DNA from: JAHJBR01 sp040757035
Lineage (GTDB): Archaea; Micrarchaeota; Micrarchaeia; Anstonellales; Bilamarchaeaceae
Assembly: GCA_040757035.1 (NCBI GenBank)
Contig: JBFLYM010000023.1
Span: 1 to 14,274, forward strand
DNA length: 14,274 nucleotides
Reading direction: 5' to 3'
Positions 1-6,255 of this stretch are shown here, one piece after another. The translations under genes and the position numbers were made by a program. The notes beneath the pieces are model-generated. The model saw only the letters and a list, made by a program, of their open reading frames with translations. It did not search any database and was not told the origin of the DNA. The number at the start of each line of letters is the position of its first letter. The first letter of the stretch is position 1.

Positions 1-24
1 TTTACTCTTTCAAAGGTTTTCATA

Positions 25-109
25 TGCCTATTTAGGCACATAAAGATTAATAAAGCTTTCGCTAGTTTTATCTCGAAAAAGAAAACTAGAATTGATATAT
101 GTGCCTAAA
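25..109. repeat. nested inverted repeats upstream of the first gene
   Basis: TTTAGGCACATA at 31-42 is the exact reverse complement of TATGTGCCTAAA at 98-109. Inside this pair, CTAGTTTT (62-69) pairs with AAAACTAG (82-89). A third, competing element is the small palindrome TGCCTA-TT-TAGGCA at 25-38. Transcribed, this would form a long two-tier stem, or the inner palindrome could swap with the outer stem. It could be a structured leader, an operator or the end of an element upstream of the window. No function can be assigned from sequence alone. Confidence 0.5.
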
Positions 110-143
110 AAAGTAGGAGCTTAGGGTTCAAGTTGATAGTAAA

Positions 144-923
144 TTGCCCGACGGCAGGAAAATAAGGGCATTAGAAGGTACTTTTACCCAAAGGGAGATG
201 TTTGACCTTCGTAAAAGTGGTCTTTACGCTCCAGAAAGTGAAAGTATAATGACCGTTAAAGAACATGATCAATCTATTCAATCTGGTGTATATCAATTGA
301 TTAGTGAAAATAGTTGGTGGAGAACAGGCGAATACGGATTTTATCGAAGAGGATTTGAAAAGAAAACAATTCCTTTAGGAGCTGAAATAACTTATGTTGA
401 AGGTGGGGTCTCCTGGATTTTAGAGATTCCAGATGTTCCTATAGAAGTAAATGGTAAACGTATTGGTTTAAGACAAGCTATTGGCATGGGTGTTATCCCT
501 CTTGAAAAACTTGAAATAAAAGACGTTAATGATAAAGAATCAATAGTCTCAGTAACTTCTAATTTCGATCCAAGAACTGATCTTGAAGTGGTAAACATTA
601 TGAGGCCAAGTGGTTGGGGCGGGGTAGACACCAAAGGACGACCATTGAAGTCAATGCCTTCAAACGAGAGCAATTTATATGCAAGATATTCCTATGTCTT
701 ACATAAGAATAATTTTGATGAAGGTCCTACGGGATGGCACGGCTCTTTTGCTCGCGGCGTCAACGGCTTCTACTGCAGGGCGCGTGAGGTCAGTGCGGGG
801 TCGGTTTGGTCCTATGGTTCGGGGGTGATGTTGGTTGATCGCGAAGAGGCCGCGGCTGATCTATGTACCAAAAGTACTTGCCAACGCATACACCCTTACT
901 TATGCTGGTCACCGCACCAATAG
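144..923 (+). CDS. hypothetical protein with DGR-target-like (C-type-lectin/FGE-like) C-terminus
   Basis: I do not recognise a named family. As translated from TTG at 144 it has 259 residues. No ATG lies between the in-frame TAG at 114-116 and TTG 144; ATG 198 is the next start. AGGAG at 115-119 is too far from TTG for normal use, so the N-terminus is uncertain and the gene may be 5'-truncated. Residues 1-195 have ordinary AT-rich codon use. From about residue 194 the gene becomes GC-rich, and residues 204-211 use eight successive codons ending in C. The spacing of W198, ARG 203-205, R212/R214, W222 and the hydrophobic VMLVD at 228-232 resembles the end of FGE/C-type-lectin folds (RGG...R...GFRLV) used as variable regions in diversity-generating retroelements. 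No signal peptide is visible. The last about 19 residues (Cys/His/Pro-rich) look unnatural, and another frame over 858-968 reads more like protein, so a frameshift is possible. The DGR assignment is inference. Confidence 0.6.
   Translation: MPDGRKIRALEGTFTQREMFDLRKSGLYAPESESIMTVKEHDQSIQSGVYQLISENSWWRTGEYGFYRRGFEKKTIPLGAEITYVEGGVSWILEIPDVPIEVNGKRIGLRQAIGMGVIPLEKLEIKDVNDKESIVSVTSNFDPRTDLEVVNIMRPSGWGGVDTKGRPLKSMPSNESNLYARYSYVLHKNNFDEGPTGWHGSFARGVNGFYCRAREVSAGSVWSYGSGVMLVDREEAAADLCTKSTCQRIHPYLCWSPHQ
736..870 (+). other. candidate DGR variable region (VR)
   Basis: This 135-nt stretch at the 3' end of the 144-923 gene is clearly richer in G+C than the rest of the gene. From 753 to 776 every codon ends in C (R G V N G F Y C). 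Later codons such as AGT, GTT, TAT and GGT fit NNT. This is the signature left when AAC/AAT codons of a template repeat are adenine-mutagenised. It is followed by a G/C-dense block containing the palindrome GCCGCGGC (853-860), where a DGR would have its IMH (initiation of mutagenic homing) element. No template repeat and no reverse transcriptase gene are in the window, so this stays a candidate. Confidence 0.4.
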
Positions 924-950
924 TAAGGCTGGTTTCATTCAACCACAAAA

Positions 951-970
951 TGGGGGAGGGTCAGGATGAT
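951..970 (+). repeat. imperfect 20-bp direct repeat, copy 1
   Basis: TGGGGGAGG-G-TCAGGA-T-GAT matches 1220-1239 (TGGGGGAGG-A-TCAGGA-A-GAC) at 17 of 20 positions. The two copies sit at the left side and the middle of the GC-rich island. This could reflect duplication of an RNA domain. Confidence 0.5.
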
Positions 971-1219
971 ATGACAAACCAATAAAGTAATTCAGACCCA
1001 TATCCCTTTCTTTTTAAAAAAAAGAAAGGTCTGAGGGGTCCACTGACACTGTGTTGACTAATGCCACCTATTTTAAGAGGTAGGTAAATGCTGGTAGCAT
1101 TTGCGCCTTTTCCTGGTTGGCACATCGCCCAATACGCGCAACATAAAGGGTGATGCCCCGTTTTACGGGGTTAGTCACATAGTGTCACCCCAAAGAAAAA
1201 ACTATCTGTTTTGGTGTTT

Positions 1220-1239
1220 TGGGGGAGGATCAGGAAGAC
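1220..1239 (+). repeat. imperfect 20-bp direct repeat, copy 2
   Basis: Partner of the repeat at 951-970, identical at 17 of 20 positions and offset by 269 nt. It lies just downstream of the three-arm hairpin cluster (1148-1190). Confidence 0.5.
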
Positions 1240-1294
1240 CCTCAAACTGTTCAAAACTGTTTGAGCACGTGCCTAAAAACCCTCAACCAGTTTT

Positions 1295-1313
1295 GGAGGG
1301 GGCACTCCCCTCC
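1295..1313 (-). terminator. strong GC hairpin just after the small acidic ORF
   Basis: GGAGGGG (1295-1301), loop GCACT and CCCCTCC (1307-1313) form a perfect 7-bp stem 10 nt beyond the stop codon of the minus-strand ORF 1323-1418. Read on the minus strand, a TTTTT run follows at 1279-1275. Archaeal termination relies mainly on the U-tract, so the hairpin may instead protect a 3' end or belong to a structured RNA. Confidence 0.3.
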
Positions 1314-1322
1314 GCGGTTCGG

Positions 1323-1418
1323 TTAGAATTCTTCCTCATCTTCTTCCTCGTCTTCATCATCGTCAAAATCATCATCTTCCCAGTCATCTTCATCCTCATT
1401 TATTTCGTATCTTTTCAT
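1323..1418 (-). CDS. 31-residue highly acidic mini-protein
   Basis: Starts ATG at 1418-1416 and stops TAA at 1325-1323. The product begins MKRYEINEDEDDWEDDDF, and the remainder is almost only Asp/Glu, ending in Phe. A ribosome binding site AGGTGA lies 6 nt before the ATG, the same signal used by bud32 and sepF in this window, which argues for real translation. An in-frame GTG three codons upstream (GTG-AAA-GTT) is an alternative start, directly preceded by a TAG. I know of no named family. The one Trp and two Tyr/Phe positions among acids suggest a disordered DNA-mimic-like or ion-binding tail peptide, but this is speculation. The reading frame could also be a chance product of a GAT/GAA-rich repeat. 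Confidence 0.5.
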   Translation of the reverse strand: MKRYEINEDEDDWEDDDFDDDEDEEEDEEEF

Positions 1419-1470
1419 AACTTTCACCTATATCCAGCACATTTATATTTATCATTGTTTATTACATTAT

Positions 1471-1514
1471 ACGCAACAAACTACGCAACAAACTAAATTT
1501 TTACGTAACGGACT
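1471..1514 (+). repeat. 12-bp tandem repeats in the rtcB upstream region
   Basis: ACGCAACAAACT occurs twice back to back (1471-1482, 1483-1494). A diverged third copy, ACGTAACGGACT, lies at 1503-1514 after an 8-nt spacer. This sits 140-185 nt upstream of rtcB and about 55-95 nt upstream of the minus-strand acidic ORF start. It could bind a regulator of either gene, or be a slippage product. Confidence 0.55.
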
Positions 1515-1547
1515 AAATTCTTCAGATTTTGTTTTTTACTTTAGTCC
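1510..1547. promoter_or_regulatory. 8-bp inverted repeat upstream of rtcB
   Basis: GGACTAAA (1510-1517) and TTTAGTCC (1540-1547) are exact reverse complements separated by 22 nt of T-rich sequence. The left arm overlaps the third 12-bp tandem repeat. It may be an operator with two half-sites about three helical turns apart. Confidence 0.35.
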
Positions 1548-1599
1548 AAATATTAGCGTGTTAAGATCAGTAAAGTATTTAAATTTTTGCAATTTGCAA

Positions 1600-1610
1600 T
1601 TTTATAATTT
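1600..1610 (+). promoter_or_regulatory. TATA-like element for rtcB
   Basis: TTTTATAATTT lies about 50 nt before the rtcB ATG, which would put the transcript start near 1630. A second TTTAAAT lies at 1578-1584. A short leader would then hold GGAG (1639-1642), 13 nt before ATG, and a five-codon mini-ORF (ATG 1637 to TGA 1651). The box is assigned by eye only. Confidence 0.35.
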
Positions 1611-1655
1611 TGTACGATTTTGTTAGAAATTTTTTAATGGAGATCTACTGATATT

Positions 1656-3089
1656 ATGAAAATAAAACAAATAAACGAAGCGATTTGGGAAATAGAAAAA
1701 GAAAGTACCATGAAAGTGCCAGCATTAATATTCGGTACAAAACCAATAATGGAAAAAATGAAAACCGATCGCACATTATTGCAATTATACAACGTTGCTT
1801 CACTAAACGGAATAATTAAGTACGCTATGGTAATGCCTGATGGACATGAAGGCTATGGCTTTCCAATAGGCGGAGTTGCGGCTTTTGATGCCGAAGAGGG
1901 GATTGTTTCGCCTGGAGGTGTTGGTTATGATTTGAATTGCGGAGTCCGCCTTGTAAGGACAGGACTTAAGGCTGAACAAGTGAAACCAAAGATAAAACAA
2001 CTCGCTGACAAATTATTCACGAATGTTCCTTCTGGAGTGGGAAGCGAAGGAAAATTAAAACTTTCGCACGCTGAATTGGATGAAGTAGCGCGCCTCGGGA
2101 CAGAATGGACAATAGAAAAAGGTTATGGATGGAAGGAAGATGCCGAGCGAACGGAAGAATACGGACGAATGAATGGAGCGGACGAATCAAAAGTTAGCCC
2201 AACCGCAAAAGCACGCGGAAAGTCTCAATTGGGAACGCTCGGTGCTGGAAATCATTTTTTGGAAATACAGCGAGTAGAAAAAATAATCGATGAAAACATC
2301 GCAAAATCATTTGGACTTGAAAAGGACGAAATTGTTGTGATGATACATTGCGGCTCGCGTGGCTACGGCCATCAAATATGTACAGACCAACTTGGTTCAA
2401 TGTTGGCGCTCGCGAAAAGGACAAATCTCTGGCTTCCTGACAGGGAGCTTGTTTATGCACCAATCAAAAGTCGCGAAGCGCATGATTACATGGCCGCAAT
2501 GAAATGCGCTGTGAATTTCGCGTTTGCAAACAGGCAAATAATAATGCATTGGGTGAGGCAAGTATTTGACGATGTTCTTGGAAAAGGAACAAGCGATAAT
2601 ATGAATTTGGTTTATGATGTCGCGCACAATATCGCAAAAATTGAAGAACACGAAGTTGATGGACAGCGAAGAAAACTCATTGTGCACAGAAAAGGCGCAA
2701 CGCGCGCATTTCCAGCGGGGCGAACAGAACTCCCACCAATATATAGAAATATTGGTCAGCCTGTAATAATTCCAGGCTCAATGGGAACAGCAAGCTATGT
2801 TCTTGTCGGAAATAAAAAAGGTCTTGATATGAGTTGGGGTTCAACGTGCCATGGTTCGGGAAGAGTGATGAGTCGCGGAGAAGCGATAAGAAGTCATGAT
2901 CCAAATAAAATTATAAAAGATTTAACAGAAAAACAACAAATTTATATACGCGCAACTGACAAAAAAGTTATTTCAGAAGAAGCGCCTGACGCATACAAAA
3001 ATGTTGATGAAGTAGTTCAAAGCGTTGCGCACGCTGGAATAAGCGATATTGTTGCAAAAGTAATACCGCTTGCTGTTGTAAAAGGATAA
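1656..3089 (+). CDS. rtcB: RNA-splicing ligase RtcB (tRNA ligase)
   Basis: RtcB joins 2',3'-cyclic phosphate and 5'-OH RNA ends using Mn2+ and GTP. In archaea it seals tRNA exon halves after intron removal and may repair cleaved RNA. The 477-residue length is normal for intein-free archaeal RtcB. Visible metal and guanylylation residues are D92 and C95 in DLNCGVR, H200 in AGNHFLE, H231 in IHCGSRGYGH, H324 in VAHN and the guanylated H399 in STCHGSGR. The N-terminal MPDGHEGYGFPIGGVAA signature is present (residues 60-76). No intein interrupts the motifs. It heads a plus-strand cluster; the transaldolase gene follows after 45 nt. The archease partner that often sits beside rtcB is not in the window. 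The start at 1656 fits the family N-terminus. Confidence 0.97.
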   Translation: MKIKQINEAIWEIEKESTMKVPALIFGTKPIMEKMKTDRTLLQLYNVASLNGIIKYAMVMPDGHEGYGFPIGGVAAFDAEEGIVSPGGVGYDLNCGVRLVRTGLKAEQVKPKIKQLADKLFTNVPSGVGSEGKLKLSHAELDEVARLGTEWTIEKGYGWKEDAERTEEYGRMNGADESKVSPTAKARGKSQLGTLGAGNHFLEIQRVEKIIDENIAKSFGLEKDEIVVMIHCGSRGYGHQICTDQLGSMLALAKRTNLWLPDRELVYAPIKSREAHDYMAAMKCAVNFAFANRQIIMHWVRQVFDDVLGKGTSDNMNLVYDVAHNIAKIEEHEVDGQRRKLIVHRKGATRAFPAGRTELPPIYRNIGQPVIIPGSMGTASYVLVGNKKGLDMSWGSTCHGSGRVMSRGEAIRSHDPNKIIKDLTEKQQIYIRATDKKVISEEAPDAYKNVDEVVQSVAHAGISDIVAKVIPLAVVKG

Positions 3090-3134
3090 GATAAAACAAA
3101 GAACTAAGGAATTTTGTATATGCAGGGTAATCTT

Positions 3135-3779
3135 ATGAAGTTTTTTCTTGATACTGCAAACGTAGAAAGTATAAAGAAGGCCGTTGCGCTTGGAATGTGC
3201 GACGGTGTGACCACAAATCCAACGCTAATAATGAAAACTGGAAAGGACCATAAAACCGTTATTCAGGAAATCGCAAGCGTAATGAAAGGTCCGCTCAGTG
3301 TTGAGGGAGTTGGTGAAACGCCTGAAGAAATAATAAAGGATGGGAAAGAATTTGCGACATGGGCTCCAAATGTAGTTGTGAAAGTTCCAATGAATGAAGA
3401 TGGATTGACCGCTGTGTGTGCGCTAGAGAAGAAAGGAATAAAAACAAATGTGACTTTGGTTTTCTCGGCGTTGCAGGCGCTTTTGGCCGCAAAAGCAGGC
3501 GCAAGTTTTTGCTCGTCGTTTGTAGGCAGATTGGATGATGTTTCTGAAAACGGAATAGATGTAGTGAAAGATATTGTGCAGATATATAAAAATTATGGGT
3601 TTAAAACCGAGATAATAGTTGCATCAATAAGGCATCCAATTCATGTAATAGAAGCCGCAAAAGCAGGTGCCAATATAGCCACTATGCCAGCAGACGTATT
3701 TAGTAAAATATGGCGGCACCCGCTCACAGACAAAGGAATTGCTCAGTTTTTGGATGATTATAAGAAAACGCAAAAATGA
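3135..3779 (+). CDS. tal: transaldolase (TalC/Fsa-type small transaldolase)
   Basis: This transfers dihydroxyacetone units between sugar phosphates in the non-oxidative pentose phosphate pathway, through a Schiff base. I chose ATG 3135 (MKFFLDTANV), preceded by AGGGTAA, because family members begin exactly there; an upstream in-frame TTG at 3114 would add seven unlikely residues. The resulting 214 residues match the usual 210-220. Seen motifs are GVTTNPTLI (24-32), the Schiff-base lysine K83 in VVKVPM, TNVTLVFS (104-111) and GRLDD (131-135). F129 occupies the position that is Tyr in E. coli fructose-6-phosphate aldolase, which favours transaldolase over aldolase activity. Rad50 starts 9 nt after its stop, so the two are probably cotranscribed. 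Confidence 0.92.
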   Translation: MKFFLDTANVESIKKAVALGMCDGVTTNPTLIMKTGKDHKTVIQEIASVMKGPLSVEGVGETPEEIIKDGKEFATWAPNVVVKVPMNEDGLTAVCALEKKGIKTNVTLVFSALQALLAAKAGASFCSSFVGRLDDVSENGIDVVKDIVQIYKNYGFKTEIIVASIRHPIHVIEAAKAGANIATMPADVFSKIWRHPLTDKGIAQFLDDYKKTQK

Positions 3780-3788
3780 GCACAAAAA

Positions 3789-6200
3789 ATGATAACATCT
3801 ATTTTTCTTGAAAATTGGCGTTCGCACCAGAACACGTCTCTTACTTTCAGAAAGGGTACAAATCTTCTTATTGGAATTATGGGTTCTGGAAAATCATCAG
3901 TACTTAGCGGAATAAGTTTTGCGCTTTTTGGCACATTTCCTGCGCTGGAACATAGGCATCTTTCATTAGGCGAAATAATAATGCATGGAAAGAATTCAGC
4001 AAAGATAATACTTTGGTTTGAATGGAATAGAGAAAAATATGAAATTCATAGAATAATAAGTCGTGGGGCAAAGGGGATTTCAAGCGACGCGGAAATAAGA
4101 AAGGAAGGAAAATTAATGGAAAGGGGGCAGAACGCGGTAACCAAATATATCGAACATCTTCTTCAGATAGATTATACCCTTTTCAGCAGGGCGATTTATT
4201 CAGAGCAAAACAAGATAGATCGCTTTCTTAACATCGATCCTGCAAAAAGAAAGCAGGAAATTGACGAACTCCTCGGCTTGGATAAATTTGAAATCGCGCG
4301 GAGCAATACTGTAACTCTGATCAACAGAGCAAAAAATACGAGGAAAACATTCGAAGAAAAATTCAGTCGCACGCGTTTGGAAGAAATAAGAAAAAAAGAA
4401 ATCGAAACACGAAATAAATGCTTAACGCTTGAACAAAAAAGAAAAATCCTTTTAGAAGAAATAGAAAAAAACGATAATCTGTATCAACAGAGCAATTCAA
4501 AATTTTCCATTTTGAAATCAAAAAAAGAAAAAGCAGACTCGTTAAAACACGAAATAGCAATGGCGAAAGGTGCGATAAAACAATTAAGAGAGCAGTTAGA
4601 TTTAAACGAGAAATACTTAACAGATAGAAAATATCCGGCAACTGGGAAATATTCGGCAGGTGAGGAATGTTCGGAAAATAGAGAATATGAAAATAGAGAG
4701 TATTCTGCAAGCAAGGAATGTTCGGTAAATGAGGAATGCTTAGCTGCAATGCAGACAAAGAAAATTCAGGAAGAAAAGACATATGAAGAAAACAAAAAAC
4801 TTTTATCAGATCTTCAATTAAAAGAAAATGCTCTTTCAAAAGAAGCAGGAATATTGGAAAATAAATTAGAAGCAGCGAAAAATGCAAAATCTGAATTTGA
4901 GTGTATAAAAAAAGAATTGGAAGTTTTGCTCTGTGGGAAAAAATACGAAGAATTAGTCAAAGAGAAGCAAAAATCTGAACATGAAAATATAGCGCTTGCT
5001 GCATTTCAGCAATCATTATCTTCAGAATTAAAAAAATTGGAAGAAGAAGCTAGAAAGATAACTCCTGCACTTTCAAAATGTCCACTTTGCAAGAGCACGC
5101 TTACAAAAGAAGGGATAATACATGTATTGAACGAATACGCAGATGAAATCGCGCAAAAGAAAAAACAGCTTGAGGACAGCTTAGTACAAAAACAAGAGAA
5201 ATTAAAGTTTTATTCTGAGATGGATGCGAAATTGTGCAAATTGGAAAATTTGATTCAAAGACAGAATGTCCTGGAAAAAGAATTGTTGCGATATCAAAAA
5301 CTACCAGAGCAAATTCCGGAATTACAGTCCAAAATTGCGAAAATTTCAGAATTAATTAATTCCGCAAAGCAAAATATTGAGAAAACCTCGATTTCTTATC
5401 AACAAACTGTTTTGGAATGTGCAAAGCTTGAAGAGATTTTATCCAAGAAAAAGAAACTTGCGCAAATTGAATTTGTTCTTAACAAAAATGAATCCGAACT
5501 AAAAATTTTGGAGTTTAATGAATCGGAATTTGAGAATATAAGAAGCGAAATGGAAGGAATAAAATTGCGGATGGAGAATGTCCGAATTGAGTGCGAGTCA
5601 CTGGGTGTGCAATTGAAAGATGGGTGCGAATTTCTTGCTTTTGCGACATCGGAAAGAAATGAAATGGAAACAATAGAAAAACGGATTTCATCGCTCTTTA
5701 AATTGGAAGAGGAACTTACAATTTACAAAAATGCGCTATTGGAAACTCAAATAATGCTTAGGAAAAAAGTAATAGATTCGGTAAATACTACTATGAATAA
5801 TATTTGGCATATTATTTATCCCTACAGCGATTATAAAGGACTTAGAATGATTGTTAATGAGAAAGGGTATGTATTTGAGATATACAATGAAATATGGAGA
5901 CCTGTAGAACTTATAAGTGGGGGAGAACGCGCGAGTCTTGCGTTAACATTCAGAATAGCGCTTGCTGCTGTACTAACTCCAAATATGAGTTTGTTGGTGC
6001 TTGACGAACCCACTCATAATTTGGACAAAGAGGCAATAGGTGTTCTTGCTCATGCACTCCAGTATAGTCTGCCAGAACTTGTTGAACAAAGTTTTATTAT
6101 TACTCACGACGAAGGGCTTACGGGTTCTGAATTTGCAAGTACTTATAAATTGAGTCGTGATAAAAATTCAAATGCCCCTACTAAAGTTGAAGAAGTTTAG
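3789..6200 (+). CDS. rad50: DNA double-strand break repair ATPase Rad50
   Basis: Rad50 is the SMC-like ATPase that holds DNA ends with the nuclease Mre11. The N-terminal ATPase half has Walker A GIMGSGKS (29-36) and Q-loop Q140. A long coiled coil runs from about 180 to 660, with zinc hook CPLC at 431-434. The C-terminal half has signature SGGER (710-714), Walker B LLVLDE (735-740), D-loop HNLD and H773. At 803 residues it is somewhat short, consistent with a shorter coiled coil. Residues 278-318 contain a degenerate six-residue tandem repeat rich in Glu, Tyr and Cys, with no counterpart I know in other Rad50s. In most archaea rad50 sits with mre11, herA and nurA; none is in this window. The start is well defined: MITSIFLENWRSH matches the family N-terminus. 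Confidence 0.96.
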   Translation: MITSIFLENWRSHQNTSLTFRKGTNLLIGIMGSGKSSVLSGISFALFGTFPALEHRHLSLGEIIMHGKNSAKIILWFEWNREKYEIHRIISRGAKGISSDAEIRKEGKLMERGQNAVTKYIEHLLQIDYTLFSRAIYSEQNKIDRFLNIDPAKRKQEIDELLGLDKFEIARSNTVTLINRAKNTRKTFEEKFSRTRLEEIRKKEIETRNKCLTLEQKRKILLEEIEKNDNLYQQSNSKFSILKSKKEKADSLKHEIAMAKGAIKQLREQLDLNEKYLTDRKYPATGKYSAGEECSENREYENREYSASKECSVNEECLAAMQTKKIQEEKTYEENKKLLSDLQLKENALSKEAGILENKLEAAKNAKSEFECIKKELEVLLCGKKYEELVKEKQKSEHENIALAAFQQSLSSELKKLEEEARKITPALSKCPLCKSTLTKEGIIHVLNEYADEIAQKKKQLEDSLVQKQEKLKFYSEMDAKLCKLENLIQRQNVLEKELLRYQKLPEQIPELQSKIAKISELINSAKQNIEKTSISYQQTVLECAKLEEILSKKKKLAQIEFVLNKNESELKILEFNESEFENIRSEMEGIKLRMENVRIECESLGVQLKDGCEFLAFATSERNEMETIEKRISSLFKLEEELTIYKNALLETQIMLRKKVIDSVNTTMNNIWHIIYPYSDYKGLRMIVNEKGYVFEIYNEIWRPVELISGGERASLALTFRIALAAVLTPNMSLLVLDEPTHNLDKEAIGVLAHALQYSLPELVEQSFIITHDEGLTGSEFASTYKLSRDKNSNAPTKVEEV
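4620..4742 (+). repeat. 18-bp in-frame tandem repeat within rad50
   Basis: Seven units encode the pattern A-x-x-[K/E]-[Y/C]-S: TDRKYP, ATGKYS, AGEECS, ENREY (one codon short), ENREYS, ASKECS and VNEECL. At DNA level the units share a core like GGAAT(A/G)TTC. The block lies in the first arm of the coiled coil and keeps the reading frame. Glycine and proline in the first units and three cysteines suggest a flexible break in the coil rather than a regular heptad. Confidence 0.75.
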
Positions 6201-6224
6201 GTACCTGGCTTCCGCAATTATACA

Positions 6225-6235
6225 TATATTTAAAT
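6225..6235 (+). promoter_or_regulatory. TATA box of the MFS-bud32 transcript
   Basis: TATATTTAAAT is centred about 25 nt before the ATG at 6256, the spacing expected if transcription starts at the start codon. This implies a leaderless mRNA separate from the rad50 transcript upstream. Confidence 0.55.
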
Positions 6236-6255
6236 CTGTTTAGTGATATGCGCTC

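Larger units (their letters stand above)
924..1322. ncRNA. GC-rich, hairpin-dense non-coding island; possible structured RNA
   Basis: No convincing gene is seen here, but the DNA is GC-richer than the surrounding genome and full of inverted repeats. These are CCTTTCTTTTT/AAAAAGAAAGG (1005-1015/1019-1029) with CAGACC/GGTCTG alongside (993-998/1028-1033); AAATGCT/AGCATTT (1086-1092/1096-1102); CCCCGT/ACGGGG (1156-1161/1165-1170) enclosed by GGGTGA/TCACCC (1148-1153/1185-1190), with CAC/GTG (1176-1178/1182-1184) as a third arm; CTCAAAC/GTTTGAG (1241-1247/1259-1265); and GGAGGGG/CCCCTCC (1295-1301/1307-1313). In AT-rich archaea such islands are often structured RNAs. I looked for the conserved cores of RNase P RNA, SRP RNA, 5S rRNA and tRNA and did not find them. 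The strand is undetermined. The open frame from 1101 lacks a plausible protein. Confidence 0.35.

Noticed and set aside
121..150. GGTTCAAGT resembling a tRNA T-loop
   Set aside because: The flanking bases do not pair, and no acceptor, D or anticodon arm can be drawn.
101..1279. GTGCCTAAAAA direct repeats (101-111 and 1269-1279) as possible element ends
   Set aside because: 11-bp AT-rich matches are expected by chance in 14 kb. There is no integrase, transposase or other boundary evidence.
924..1322. RNase P RNA or SRP RNA
   Set aside because: The universally conserved core sequences are not visible on either strand. Kept only as an unclassified structured-RNA candidate.
1101..1496. 131-codon open frame on the plus strand
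   Set aside because: It starts at TTG without a ribosome binding site, crosses the hairpin island and then the antisense of the acidic ORF. Its composition (Cys/Gly-rich then a Phe/Ile run) looks like a shadow.
4363..4887. 174-codon open frame antisense to rad50
   Set aside because: Leu/Phe/Ser-rich translation is the expected mirror of a Lys/Glu-rich coiled coil. No start signals are seen.
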